Source of the DNA: Georgenia daeguensis
Lineage (GTDB): Bacteria; Actinomycetota; Actinomycetes; Actinomycetales; Actinomycetaceae
Length of the DNA: 64,000 nucleotides
Assembly: GCF_039537705.1 (NCBI RefSeq)
Contig: NZ_BAABBA010000020.1
Location: 1 to 64,000, forward strand
Direction of reading: 5' to 3'
Shown piece after piece: positions 1 through 8,846 of this stretch (positions are counted from its first letter, which is position 1; each line of letters starts with the position of its first letter). The notes below the pieces were generated by a model. The model had not been told where the DNA came from, made no database searches, and worked only from the letters and a program-made list of their open reading frames with translations. The position numbers were made by a program, and so were the translations under genes.

Positions 1-156
1 GTGCTCGCCGCCGTCGGGGGCGGCGTAGCCGTCCTGCGGGGCGCGGGCGTCCTGGGCGGCGCGGCCGTCCTGCGGCGCCGCCGCCGGCGGGCGCGGCGCG
101 AACCGCTCCTGGTCCGGCGTGGCGGACGGCTGCTGGCCGTACGGGGGATGGGTCAC
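1..156 (-). CDS. N-terminal fragment of a probable MoxR-family AAA ATPase
   Basis: The frame is open from a GTG at 156 to the window edge (52 codons). Only a Pro/Gln/Ala/Asp-rich N-terminal tail is visible, so no Walker motif can be checked. The GTG overlaps the stop of the DUF4350 gene in a GTGA junction, showing it is the next gene of the same minus-strand operon. In actinobacteria the gene after DUF4129-DUF4350 is normally a MoxR ATPase followed by a DUF58 protein. The identity is therefore inferred from gene order, not seen in sequence. Confidence 0.5.
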   Translation of the reverse strand, partial: MTHPPYGQQPSATPDQERFAPRPPAAAPQDGRAAQDARAPQDGYAAPDGGEH

Positions 157-1415
157 GATCGGTGAACCTCGCTTTCCAGGGCGTCGAGCATGGTGGACAG
201 GGCGAGCAGGGCGCCGTCGTCGGCGGGCGGCGGGCCGTGGAGCAGGTCGGAGACCTCCCGGGCCTCCCACCCGGTGGCCCGGGCGACCGCGTCGATCAGG
301 GTGGCGGCGTCGGCGGAGCGGGGCACCCCGAGGGCGCGGGCCAGCCGGCTCGCCGCCCCCGCGCGCAGGGCGGCGGCGGCGTGGTCCTGGGCGCCGGAGC
401 GCCGGTACAGCCGCCCGCGGCCGCGCGTGGTCTCCGCCGAACGCACCACGACGGGCATGATCTCGGTGACCACCCGGCCGAGCCCGCGCGCCTGCCCGAC
501 GGCCAGGACGACGGCGGCGGCCAGCAGCATCCACAGCGCCATCGTGGCGCCGGCGGGCAGGGCCGGGACCGTGTCCTCGACGCTGCCGGAGGTGTCGAGC
601 AGGGACGGCACGTACCAGACGAGGTCCTCGTGGTGGCCGAGCATGCGCAGCACCAGGGCGGCGTTCCCGTCCTCGGCGAGGAGCCGGTTCGTCATGAGCT
701 GCGGGTCGGCGAGGTAGCGCACCGTCCGCCCGCCGTCGGACCACACCGCGTAGGCCCCCGCGCCGTCCCCGTCCACCGGGAAGCAGACGGTGACGCCGGC
801 CGCCCCCGCCTCGGCGGTGACGGAGCCGGAGGAGGAGGAGATGCGCGACGCCGCCCGCGCGTCCGGGTCGTCGCACCGCGCCAGGACCGGGTCCTGGGCA
901 CCGGCACCGCCGGGCACGAGCGGCACGCCGAGCCCCTCCAGGTCCGTGAACGGGCTGCCGGCGACCACCAGGTCCGCGCCGGTGTCCACGAGCTCGGAGC
1001 GCTGCTCGGGGGTGAGGAGCCGGACGTCGGTGACCAGCACGGTCGTCCCGGGGCGGGCGAGGCCGCCCACCTGCGCGAGGGTGGATGCCTCGTGCACCCG
1101 GACGCCCTGGCCCCGGAGGATTTCGGCAGCGGCGCGGGCGCCGCCGGGCTCGGGGTTGTCCGGCGCCAGCGGGCGTCCCGACGTGCGTCCGCCGAGGACG
1201 ACGGCGAGCAGCGCGAGCCCGAGGAACACGACGCTGACGACCGCCGCGGCGCGGTGGCGCCGCCACCACGAGCGCCGTCGGGGCGTCTCGCCAGCGGGCG
1301 GCGTGGTGGCCGCCCCGCCGTCCGGGGACGACGGCGTCCCCTCCGCCGCCGGTGCGTCCGGACCGCCGGCGGGCACGGCGGGACCGGCGGCGCTGTGCGT
1401 GCCGGCGGCGCTCAC
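153..1415 (-). CDS. DUF4350 domain membrane protein
   Basis: 420 aa. The N-terminus is Pro/Ala-rich and cytoplasmic-looking. A membrane segment lies at about residues 56-75, then a globular outer domain of the DUF4350 type (GAT-like, after LAPDNPEPGGARA), then a second membrane helix near residues 288-308 and a basic cytoplasmic tail. It overlaps the DUF4129 gene by 4 bp upstream and the putative MoxR gene by 4 bp downstream, so translation is probably coupled. Families in this operon are thought to act with MoxR ATPases in envelope protein maturation. The exact role is unknown. Confidence 0.85.
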   Translation of the reverse strand: MSAAGTHSAAGPAVPAGGPDAPAAEGTPSSPDGGAATTPPAGETPRRRSWWRRHRAAAVVSVVFLGLALLAVVLGGRTSGRPLAPDNPEPGGARAAAEILRGQGVRVHEASTLAQVGGLARPGTTVLVTDVRLLTPEQRSELVDTGADLVVAGSPFTDLEGLGVPLVPGGAGAQDPVLARCDDPDARAASRISSSSGSVTAEAGAAGVTVCFPVDGDGAGAYAVWSDGGRTVRYLADPQLMTNRLLAEDGNAALVLRMLGHHEDLVWYVPSLLDTSGSVEDTVPALPAGATMALWMLLAAAVVLAVGQARGLGRVVTEIMPVVVRSAETTRGRGRLYRRSGAQDHAAAALRAGAASRLARALGVPRSADAATLIDAVARATGWEAREVSDLLHGPPPADDGALLALSTMLDALESEVHRS

Positions 1416-2086
1416 GACAGCTCCGCCCAGCCGGCGCCGGCCGCCGCGGGTGTCCGCCCCGGCCGCGACCGGGCCACGCGGGCGGCGAGGTCGCGCAGCG
1501 CGGCGTCCTCGGCCTCGCCGGGCCGGACGTGCCCGTAGCGGACGTCGTCGAAGAGGCGACCCGCCCAGCGCAGCCCGTCAGCCTCGTCGGGCAGCGCGGC
1601 GGCCGCGAGCGTCGCGGCCTCGTGCGCGGTCAGGCCCGCGCGGTCCTCGAGGACCGCCCGCTCGTCCAGTCGCCGGACCAGGGCGCGGAAGCGCTCGAGC
1701 ACCGCTGTCGCCCAGTCGCCGCGGCGGGCGGCTAGGTCCGCGGCGGCGGCGAGGTCGGCGCTCGTGCGCTCGTCCTCGAAGAGCTCGTGAGAGCCCTGCG
1801 GCTCGACGACGCGGCTGCGGCGCACCCGTCCGCCGAGAACCAGCGCAACGACGATGACGCCGACGAACGCGAGCACCACCAGCACGGGCACGACCGCGGG
1901 CGGCGTGACCACGCCGATGCGGCCGATGCCGTCGAAGAGGCTCAGCAGCCACTCGCCGAGCCGCTCGAGCAGCCCGGGCTGGTCGGAGTAGATCGGCTTG
2001 GCGAGCTCTTCCTCGGCCCACCGCTGCGCCTCCGCGGCGTCGGGGTCGACCGGCACGCCGAGGCGCACGGCCAGCGGGACCAGCAC
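1412..2086 (-). CDS. DUF4129 domain membrane protein
   Basis: 224 aa from a GTG at 2086, two bases after the stop of the upstream gene. A single membrane helix lies at about residues 65-86. The C-terminal cytoplasmic part carries the DUF4129 pattern: RGDWATAVLERFRALVRRL, then a LTAHEAA segment and RYGHV. The N-terminus (VPVDPDAAEAQRWAEEEL) matches the start usual for this family in Micrococcales. It overlaps the DUF4350 gene by 4 bp. DUF4129 proteins are often linked to MoxR and transglutaminase-like genes. The function is not established. Confidence 0.85.
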   Translation of the reverse strand: MLVPLAVRLGVPVDPDAAEAQRWAEEELAKPIYSDQPGLLERLGEWLLSLFDGIGRIGVVTPPAVVPVLVVLAFVGVIVVALVLGGRVRRSRVVEPQGSHELFEDERTSADLAAAADLAARRGDWATAVLERFRALVRRLDERAVLEDRAGLTAHEAATLAAAALPDEADGLRWAGRLFDDVRYGHVRPGEAEDAALRDLAARVARSRPGRTPAAAGAGWAELS

Positions 2087-2087
2087 C

Positions 2088-3434
2088 TCAGCGGACCTCC
2101 GCCGCGCGGGCGAGCTCGACGTCGAGGCCCTCCTTGCGCATCCGCACGTCGATGTACACCAGGGCCAGGACGGCGGCGAGGAACGGCGTCGTCAGGGCGG
2201 AGAGCAGCACCTGCAGCACCGTCGAGACGACCAGGGTGACCACGAGGGCGGTCATCTCGTCGCCGATGAAGGCCATGCCCACGGTTACGGGGATCATCAG
2301 CGCGTAGGAGATGACGCTGATGATGATCAGGGCCAGCGCGAGCGAGCCGAAGATGCGCCAGAAGTGGCCGCGGGTCAGTGACCACGAGCGCCGCAGGGAC
2401 TGGATCACGCCCGTGCGCTCGAGCATCAGGGCCGGCGCGGACAGCGTCAGGCGCACCGCGAAGAACGACATGCCGACCAGCGCGGCGACCACGAGCACGA
2501 AGATCACCAGGGCGACCAGGACGGGCGCGGACTCGCCGAACGCCGCGACGGCGCCGCTGCCCAGGAGCGCCGCGACGACGGCCAGCCCGACGACGACCAC
2601 CACCCAGCCGACGCCGAGCAGCAGCGTGAGACCGACCAGGCGCCACACCTGCCCCTTCGCGTTCGCCCACACCTCCCCGGCGGTGGCCACCCGCCCGATG
2701 ACCGACTGGCTGACCGAGATGATGAGGATCGCGGTGAGCACGATCGAGGCGATGTAGACCCCGGCCACCGTGGCGAGCCCGCCGAGCACGCTGCCGGCGC
2801 CGAAGGCGGCCAGGGACTCCGGCGACGCCGTCGGGTCGAGCAGCGGCAGCGCCCCGCCGACGAGGAGACCAAGGACGACGGCCTCGATGACGGCCGTGGC
2901 CCCCATGACCAGCAGCGACAGCCCGAACATCACCCTGGGGTTGGCCCGGATGGCGCGGAAGCCGCCGTCGAGGATCTCGCCGACGTTGAGCGGGCGCAGC
3001 GGGACGATGCCGGGCTGCGCGGCGCCGCCGAAGCCGCGCGGCACCTGCTGCGCGGCGGCGGAGCCGTACTGGCCGTACACCGGCGCCGACTGCGGGGGCA
3101 CGACGCCCCACCCGCCCGGCTGCTGACCCCAGGGCTGCTGCTGGCCCCAGGCCTGCTGCTCGCCGTAGCCGGCGTACTGCCCGGCGACCGGCGCCGGCGT
3201 GGTGCCGTACCGGCCGTACTGCGCGGAGCCCTCGGCCGGCTGGGTGCCGTACTGGCCGTACTGGCCGTACTGCGGGGAGGCCTGGGGCTGCTGGGTGCCG
3301 TACTGGCCGTACTGGTCACCACCCGTGGCGGGGGCGGCGTACTGCTCACCGGCCCACGCGTCGTCGCGCGGTCCCGCTCCGGCAGCGGCGGCGGGCTCGT
3401 CCGGCCGCGGGCGCTGGCCCTCGTCGCTCGACAT
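2088..3434 (-). CDS. Multipass membrane protein, glycerophosphodiesterase membrane-domain family, with Q/Y/G-rich N-terminus
   Basis: 448 aa with ATG at 3434; a longer open frame upstream is not needed and runs into the mtrA promoter region. The first ~130 residues are low-complexity, rich in QYGQYG and GQQQ tracts. The family hallmark PLRPLNVGEILDGGFRAIR follows, then about six hydrophobic segments. This family is related to the membrane domain of glycerophosphoryl diester phosphodiesterases but has no phosphodiesterase catalytic domain here. It heads the minus-strand operon with DUF4129 and DUF4350 and is divergent from mtrA. Confidence 0.8.
   Translation of the reverse strand: MSSDEGQRPRPDEPAAAAGAGPRDDAWAGEQYAAPATGGDQYGQYGTQQPQASPQYGQYGQYGTQPAEGSAQYGRYGTTPAPVAGQYAGYGEQQAWGQQQPWGQQPGGWGVVPPQSAPVYGQYGSAAAQQVPRGFGGAAQPGIVPLRPLNVGEILDGGFRAIRANPRVMFGLSLLVMGATAVIEAVVLGLLVGGALPLLDPTASPESLAAFGAGSVLGGLATVAGVYIASIVLTAILIISVSQSVIGRVATAGEVWANAKGQVWRLVGLTLLLGVGWVVVVVGLAVVAALLGSGAVAAFGESAPVLVALVIFVLVVAALVGMSFFAVRLTLSAPALMLERTGVIQSLRRSWSLTRGHFWRIFGSLALALIIISVISYALMIPVTVGMAFIGDEMTALVVTLVVSTVLQVLLSALTTPFLAAVLALVYIDVRMRKEGLDVELARAAEVR
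3100..3330. repeat. Imperfect short tandem repeats encoding Q-Y-G-rich tail
   Basis: Repeats of the form tactggccg / tactgcggg encode QYGQYG(T) units on the minus strand inside the first third of the membrane protein gene. They look like coding low-complexity sequence, not an independent element. Confidence 0.7.
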
Positions 3435-3570
3435 GGACTGCCTCTCTGCGGGACCCTCGCCCCACCCCCGGTGTTCCGACCAGGCACATCGTCCCACGAC
3501 CGCGTGCTCGCGCGGCCAGGATGCGGCACGCCTGTGCAGCTCCAGGTCGCGGGGGTGGGAACATAGGTGC

Positions 3571-4254
3571 ATGACTGCCCGACTCCTCGTGGTCGACGAC
3601 GACACCGCCCTGGCCGAGATGATCGGCATCGTGCTCGAGGCCGAGGGCTTCGACACCGTCTTCTGCGCCGACGGCGCGCTGGCGCCGGAGATGTTCCGCG
3701 CCGAGCAGCCCGACCTCGTGCTTCTCGACCTCATGCTCCCCGGCCTGGACGGCATCCAGATCTGCCGGATGATCCGGTCCGAGTCCGACGTCCCCATCGT
3801 CATGCTGACGGCCAAGTCCGACACGATCGACGTCGTCGCCGGGCTCGAGGCCGGCGCCGACGACTACATCGCCAAGCCGTTCAAGCCCAAGGAGCTCGTC
3901 GCCCGCGTGCGCGCGCGCCTGCGCCGCCAGGAGGACACCGAGCCGGAGCGCCTGCGCATCGGCGACCTCGAGATCGACGTCGCCGGCCACGAGGTCTCCC
4001 GCGACGGCCAGGTCATCGCCCTGACCCCGCTGGAGTTCGACCTGATCGTCGCGCTCGCGCGCAAGCCCTGGCAGGTCTTCACCCGCGAGGTGCTGCTCGA
4101 GCAGGTGTGGGGCTACCGGCACGCCGCCGACACCCGGCTCGTCAACGTCCACGTCCAGCGCCTGCGGGCCAAGGTCGAGCGGGACCCCGAGCACCCCGAG
4201 GTCGTCGTGACCGTCCGTGGTGTGGGCTACCGGGCGGGGGCGCCCCAGGCGTGA
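3571..4254 (+). CDS. mtrA: Two-component response regulator MtrA
   Basis: 227 aa, OmpR/PhoB class. The receiver domain has acidic residues D9-D11, phosphoacceptor D53 (LLDLMLPG) and K of the AKPF loop. The C-terminal winged helix contains LTPLEFDLIVALA and VWGYRHAADTRLVNVHVQRLRAKVE. It is followed at once by the cognate kinase and by lpqB, the invariant actinobacterial mtrAB-lpqB order. MtrA is known to control cell-wall hydrolases and division genes. ATG 3571 is chosen because the receiver domain begins there; the frame upstream is low-complexity antisense of the neighbouring gene. Confidence 0.96.
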   Translation: MTARLLVVDDDTALAEMIGIVLEAEGFDTVFCADGALAPEMFRAEQPDLVLLDLMLPGLDGIQICRMIRSESDVPIVMLTAKSDTIDVVAGLEAGADDYIAKPFKPKELVARVRARLRRQEDTEPERLRIGDLEIDVAGHEVSRDGQVIALTPLEFDLIVALARKPWQVFTREVLLEQVWGYRHAADTRLVNVHVQRLRAKVERDPEHPEVVVTVRGVGYRAGAPQA

Positions 4255-6008
4255 GCGCCGACGTCGGAGGTCGGCCGCCGGCCGTCGGGGGACCGGGGGC
4301 CGGCTCCGTGCCGCACCCCGCCGGGCCGGCGACGACGTACCGGCCCCGGTCGCGCGTGCGGTTGCGGGTCCGTCTGCGCCGCAAGTTCCTCCAGCTGCTC
4401 CGCCGGTGGCGCTCGTCGCTGACGGTCCGCGTCGTGGCCAGCACCGTGGTCGGTGGGCTCGTCGCGCTCGCGGTCATCGGAGGCGTGCTCACCCTGCAGA
4501 TCCGTGACGGTCTCTACGACGAGCGCGTCGGGCAGATGCTCGAGGACGCGGCGCTGCGCCACCAGGACGCCCAGGAGACGTTCGACTCCGCGACGGCGAC
4601 CACCAGCCAGCAGGTGCAGTCGGTGGCGAACGGCTGGATCCGCAGCCTCGACACCGCCGGCTCCGGCGCGGTCGGCGCCCTGCTGATCCGGTCCCCGGGC
4701 GAGACCTCCGCCGTGACCATCGCCGATCTGGGCACGAACACCGGCATCGACCTGCGGGCGCTGGTCAGCCCCGAGATGCGGGCCGCGGTCGCCACCGACG
4801 GCGGCCAGCACTGGCAGCCGGTGCAGCTGCCCGGCCAGACCGGCGACGCCCCCGGCATCGTCGTCGGCTCCCCGGTCACCCTCCCCGCGGCCGGCGCGTA
4901 CGAGATGTACCTCGTCTACACGCTGGGCCCCGAGGAGGAGACGATCTCCCTCGTGCTGCGGGTGCTGGCCGTCGGCGCCGTCGCCCTCGTGCTGCTCCTC
5001 GGCGCCATGACCTGGGTGATCACCAGGTGGGTGCTGCGGCCGGTCAAGCAGGCCGCGTTCACGGCCGAGAAGCTGGCCGACGGCATGCTCGACGAGCGCA
5101 TGGACGTGCGCGGGCGCGACGAGCTGGCCCTGCTGGGCCAGTCCTTCAACGAGATGGCCTCCTCGCTGCAGCGCCAGATCGAGCGGATGGAGGAGCTCTC
5201 CCGGCTGCAGCAGCGCTTCGTCTCCGACGTCTCGCACGAGCTGCGCACGCCGCTGACCACGATCCGCATGGCGGGCGAGCTGATCCACGACGCCAAGGAC
5301 TCCTTCGACCCCGCGGTCCGGCGCTCCGCCGAGCTGCTGCACGCCCAGCTCGACCGGTTCGAGTCCATGCTCGCCGACCTGCTGGAGATCTCCCGCTTCG
5401 ACGCCGGTGCCGCCGTGCTCGACGTCGAGGAGCGGGACGTGCGCGACCTCGTGGCGCGCGTGGTCGAGATCAACGCCATCCTCGCCGACGCCAAGGGGTC
5501 CGAGGTGCGGGTGCACGCGCCCGACCGGCCGTGCACGGCCGACGTCGACCCGCGCCGGGTGGAGCGCGTGCTGCGCAACCTGCTCTCCAACGCGATCGAG
5601 CACGGCGAGGGCCGGCCCATCGACATCACCATCGGGATGAACGCCTCCACCGTCGCCGTGCGGGTGCTCGATCACGGCGTGGGCATGGACGAGGAGGCCG
5701 CCGCGCACGTGTTCGACAGGTTCTGGCGCGCCGACCCGGCACGCGCCCGCACCACAGGCGGGACCGGGCTCGGCCTCGCGATCTCCATGGAGGACGCCCG
5801 CCTGCACGGCGGCACCCTGCAGGCCTGGGGCCGCCCCGGCGTCGCCGCCGCGTTCCTCCTCACCCTGCCCCGGCGCGCCGGGGCGGTGGTGGGTCGTTCC
5901 CCCGTCCCGCTCTCCCCGGAGGTGGACACCTCGGCGCCGACGACGCACGAGCTCACCGGCTCCGGCGGCCCGGCCGCCCTGCCCAGGCTGACGGAGGACG
6001 CCCGATGA
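4251..6008 (+). CDS. mtrB: Sensor histidine kinase MtrB
   Basis: 585 aa from GTG 4251, overlapping the mtrA stop (GTGA). Membrane helices lie near residues 60-82 and 238-262 and flank an extracellular sensor domain. HAMP follows, then HisKA with phospho-acceptor H329 (SDVSHELRTPLTT), then the ATPase domain with N-box NLLSNAIEHGEG and glycine boxes DHGVGMDEE and TGGTGLGLAIS. It phosphorylates MtrA and senses cell-envelope status in relatives. The start of the longer open frame at 3567 is only a shadow of mtrA. It overlaps lpqB by 4 bp (ATGA). Confidence 0.96.
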   Translation: MSADVGGRPPAVGGPGAGSVPHPAGPATTYRPRSRVRLRVRLRRKFLQLLRRWRSSLTVRVVASTVVGGLVALAVIGGVLTLQIRDGLYDERVGQMLEDAALRHQDAQETFDSATATTSQQVQSVANGWIRSLDTAGSGAVGALLIRSPGETSAVTIADLGTNTGIDLRALVSPEMRAAVATDGGQHWQPVQLPGQTGDAPGIVVGSPVTLPAAGAYEMYLVYTLGPEEETISLVLRVLAVGAVALVLLLGAMTWVITRWVLRPVKQAAFTAEKLADGMLDERMDVRGRDELALLGQSFNEMASSLQRQIERMEELSRLQQRFVSDVSHELRTPLTTIRMAGELIHDAKDSFDPAVRRSAELLHAQLDRFESMLADLLEISRFDAGAAVLDVEERDVRDLVARVVEINAILADAKGSEVRVHAPDRPCTADVDPRRVERVLRNLLSNAIEHGEGRPIDITIGMNASTVAVRVLDHGVGMDEEAAAHVFDRFWRADPARARTTGGTGLGLAISMEDARLHGGTLQAWGRPGVAAAFLLTLPRRAGAVVGRSPVPLSPEVDTSAPTTHELTGSGGPAALPRLTEDAR

Positions 6009-7705
6009 GCACCGCCGTCGCCCGCCTGCCGCGCGCCGTGCTCGCGCTGCTCGTCCTCGCCCTGGCTCTCGCCGGCTGCGCCGCCCTGCCCCGCTCCGGC
6101 CCGGTCACGGCCTCGGACCCCGACCTGCCGGCCCCCCAGGGCATCGGCTTCTTCGCGAGCGGTCCCCAGCCCGGGGCGTCCCCGGAGGAGATCGTCGACG
6201 GGTTCCTCACCGCCTCCTGGGCCGGGTACTCCGACGGCTTCGTCGTCGCCCGCGAGTTCCTCGCGGGCAGCGCGGTCACCACGTGGCAGCCGCTCGAGCA
6301 GGTCCGCATCTACTCCGACGCGCCGGCCCCGCAGTACAGCCGCGCCGGCGACGGCGGCGTGAGGCTCAGCGTCACGGCGGAGGCCTCCCTGGACTCCGCG
6401 GGCCGCTACAGCGAGGCCGCCCCCGGCACGACGATCCAGGCCGACTTCACCCTGGCGCGCGACGGCGACGGCGAGTGGCGCATCATCGAGCTCGACGACG
6501 GCGTGCTGCTCCCGGCGGCCAACTTCCAGTCCGTCTACAACCAGAGCTCGGTGTACTTCCTGACCCCCGACCTCAGCGCGCTCGTCCCCGAGGTGCGCTG
6601 GTTCCCGCAGGAGAACCTCGCGACGTCGCTCGTCCGGGCGCTGCTCGAGGGACCGTCGTCCTGGCTCGCCCCCGGCGTGCGCACGACGGTGCCCGTGGGC
6701 ACGCGGATGACGGTGGAGTCGGTCCAGGTCGCCGAGGGCGTGGCGCGCGTGGACCTCTCGGCGGACCTCCTGGCCGCGAAGGCGGAGGAGCGGTCGCTCC
6801 TCTACGCCCAGATGGAGCGGACGCTCCAGCACGACCCCGACGTGCACGACGTCGAGATCACCGCGGCCGGCGCGCCGTTCGAGCTCGAGGAGCCGGTGCC
6901 CGACCTGCCGATCTACCCCTACGTGCCGAACCCCATGGCCGTGATCAGCGACGGCACGCTCGCCGACGTCGTCGGCGGAGAGGTCGTCCCCCGCCCGGGG
7001 AGCGAGCAGCTGGCGCAGCTCTCCCCGCACGACCCGGCGGTGGGCTACGAGTCGACCACCCCGACGACCGTGCTCCTCGACGGGCCCGACCGGCTGGTGT
7101 CCGCGCCCGCCGGCGACGCCCAGCCGTTCGTCCTGACCGAGGGCAGCGACCTCGTGGCGCCGTCCGTCGACCGGCACGGGTGGGCCTGGACCACCCCCGC
7201 GCGCGCGGACGGTCGCCTGCGGGCCGTGCGCCCGGACGGCGACACGATGGACGTCGACGCGCCGTGGCTCCAGAACGGCACCGTGCGGGCCCTGCGCATC
7301 TCGCGGGAGGCTGCGCGCGTGGTGGTGGTCTGGGAGGTGGCGGGCACCCCCGTGCTGGACGTCGCGGCCGTGGTCCGGGACGCGGACGGCACCCCGCGCG
7401 CGCTCGCCGAACCGGTGCGGTTCGGCGAGCGGCTCACCGACGCCGTGGACGTGGCCTGGATCGACGAGAGCACCGTCGCGGTGCTGGGCACCACCGAGGC
7501 CGAGCCGGTCCCCAGCGTGCACATGCTGCCGCTGGGCGGACCGGCCACGCGGCTGCCGGTGGTCGACGGGGCGGTCTCGCTCACCGCGGGCCGCGGCGAC
7601 AGGTCCCTCGTGGTGGCGACGGAGGACGGCCGGCTGTACGAGCGCAACGGCGCCGGCTGGCGGGCGTGGCTCGGCTCGGTGTCGGACCCGGCGCTGCCCG
7701 GCTGA
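6005..7705 (+). CDS. lpqB: Lipoprotein LpqB with GerMN domain
   Basis: 566 aa. A signal peptide ends in the lipobox LALAGC, with C25 as the lipidated residue. The middle part contains a GerMN (sporulation/germination-type) domain around residues 190-320 and the C-terminal half looks like a beta-propeller. It is translationally coupled to mtrB (ATGA overlap). LpqB is known to interact with the sensor domain of MtrB and to modulate MtrA phosphorylation. The order and the lipobox make the call secure. Confidence 0.94.
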   Translation: MSTAVARLPRAVLALLVLALALAGCAALPRSGPVTASDPDLPAPQGIGFFASGPQPGASPEEIVDGFLTASWAGYSDGFVVAREFLAGSAVTTWQPLEQVRIYSDAPAPQYSRAGDGGVRLSVTAEASLDSAGRYSEAAPGTTIQADFTLARDGDGEWRIIELDDGVLLPAANFQSVYNQSSVYFLTPDLSALVPEVRWFPQENLATSLVRALLEGPSSWLAPGVRTTVPVGTRMTVESVQVAEGVARVDLSADLLAAKAEERSLLYAQMERTLQHDPDVHDVEITAAGAPFELEEPVPDLPIYPYVPNPMAVISDGTLADVVGGEVVPRPGSEQLAQLSPHDPAVGYESTTPTTVLLDGPDRLVSAPAGDAQPFVLTEGSDLVAPSVDRHGWAWTTPARADGRLRAVRPDGDTMDVDAPWLQNGTVRALRISREAARVVVVWEVAGTPVLDVAAVVRDADGTPRALAEPVRFGERLTDAVDVAWIDESTVAVLGTTEAEPVPSVHMLPLGGPATRLPVVDGAVSLTAGRGDRSLVVATEDGRLYERNGAGWRAWLGSVSDPALPG

Positions 7706-7765
7706 CCGTCCGGCCGGCTGCCCACCCTGCGCGACTGCCCCTGGTCCACAGGCCGTGCCGCGCCT

Positions 7766-7791
7766 CCACAGCCCGGCCCGGGCGGCTGTGG
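7766..7791 (+). terminator. Weak hairpin after lpqB
   Basis: An 8-bp stem CCACAGCC/GGCTGTGG with a GC-rich 10-nt loop lies between lpqB and the comF-like gene. No T-run follows. It may end the mtrAB-lpqB transcript. Confidence 0.35.
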
Positions 7792-7822
7792 GCGTCCGGG
7801 TGCCGTCCGGCAGCATGCCCGT

Positions 7823-8632
7823 GTGGACGTCCGTGCCGCGCTCGCCGAGGCCGCCGGCCTGGTGCTGCCCGTGGAGTGCGCCGGCTGCGGCCGCTGGGAC
7901 GTGGTGCTGTGCGAGCGGTGCGGGGCGCTCCTGCGGTGCCCGCCCGCGCGCTGCGAGGAGGATGCCGCCCTGCTCGCCGGCGGCGGCACGCTGCCCGTGC
8001 TGCCCACCTGGTCGATCGGCGCCTACCGGGGCCCGCTGCGCGCGATCGTGCTGGGCTGGAAGAACCACCGCCGCCGGGACGTCGCGCCCGCCGTCCTGGC
8101 CGCGGCGCGGGCGGCGGCGCGCACCTGGTCGGGCGACCCGGACCTGCTCGACCTCCTCCGTCCCGGAGAGCTCGCGTCCGGCACGACGGCGGCGGGGACG
8201 GGCCCGGTCGAGGTCGTCGTCGTCCCGGCGCCCTCCGGGTGGCGCCGCAGGCTCGCCCGCCGGCTGGTCGTGGCCGACCTCGCCGACGCCGTCGCCCGCG
8301 GCCTTGCCGCCGGCTGGCGCGAGGGTGCGCCGCCGGACCTCCCGGTCGGCCGGGTCGTGGTCGCGGACCTGCTGCGCCGCCGCGGCGGGCGCGCCCACCA
8401 GGCCGGGATCGGCGCCCGCGGCCGCGTCGCGAACAGGGACGGGACCGTCGTCGCGCTGGCGCCGTTGCCGCCGCACGCCGTCGCCGTTCTCGTGGACGAC
8501 GTCGTCACGACGGGCGCCACCCTGGCCGCCAGCGCGGCCGCCCTGCGGGCCGGCGGCACCGCCGTCGTCGGTGCGTTCGTGCTCGCGTCGACCCCCTCGC
8601 CCTCGCGCCACCGCAGGGTTCCGACGCTCTAG
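7823..8632 (+). CDS. ComF family phosphoribosyltransferase-like protein
   Basis: 269 aa from GTG 7823. The N-terminus has a zinc-ribbon-like set of four cysteines (C19, C22, C30, C33). The C-terminal half is a PRTase fold with PRPP loop VLVDDVVTTGATL (D225-T233). The RRGGRAHQAG element is typical of ComF proteins. Homologues support DNA uptake or purine salvage, though in actinobacteria the role is untested. It stands between lpqB and hpf, as usual in Micrococcales. Confidence 0.85.
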   Translation: MDVRAALAEAAGLVLPVECAGCGRWDVVLCERCGALLRCPPARCEEDAALLAGGGTLPVLPTWSIGAYRGPLRAIVLGWKNHRRRDVAPAVLAAARAAARTWSGDPDLLDLLRPGELASGTTAAGTGPVEVVVVPAPSGWRRRLARRLVVADLADAVARGLAAGWREGAPPDLPVGRVVVADLLRRRGGRAHQAGIGARGRVANRDGTVVALAPLPPHAVAVLVDDVVTTGATLAASAAALRAGGTAVVGAFVLASTPSPSRHRRVPTL

Positions 8633-8666
8633 GACCTTGGACGTGTCGCTCCACGACGATTGCGAC

Positions 8667-8672
8667 TAGCGT
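8667..8672 (+). promoter_or_regulatory. Candidate -10 element TAGCGT
   Basis: TAGCGT ends 6 nt before an ATG at 8679, the spacing expected for a leaderless transcript. No convincing -35 is visible. Confidence 0.35.
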
Positions 8673-8678
8673 GAGGTC

Positions 8679-8771
8679 ATGGAGGACACGTTCGGACCGC
8701 AGGACACGCGCGAAGCGGCGCGGACCCGGTCCGGCCCGGGGGAGGTGGTCGCTCATTCCTTCGCCCGCTGA
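8679..8771 (+). CDS. Possible leaderless small ORF (30 aa) upstream of hpf
   Basis: ATG 8679 to TGA 8771 encodes 30 residues beginning MEDTFGPQDTREAAR. It lies alone in the 214-bp gap between comF-like and hpf. Its only support is a TANNNT hexamer 6 nt upstream of the ATG and the absence of a Shine-Dalgarno site, which fits leaderless expression. No family is recognised. It could equally be part of the hpf 5' leader. Confidence 0.3.
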   Translation: MEDTFGPQDTREAARTRSGPGEVVAHSFAR

Positions 8772-8846
8772 CGAGGCGCGGGCATTCACGAAGTCGACCG
8801 GGGGCGACTGTCGCTCCCGTGTTCCCCAGGACCTAGGGAGGCCACC

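Noticed and set aside
3435..3824. Upstream extension of the membrane protein frame into the mtrA region
   Set aside because: The extension is antisense to mtrA; ATG 3434 fits the family N-terminus.
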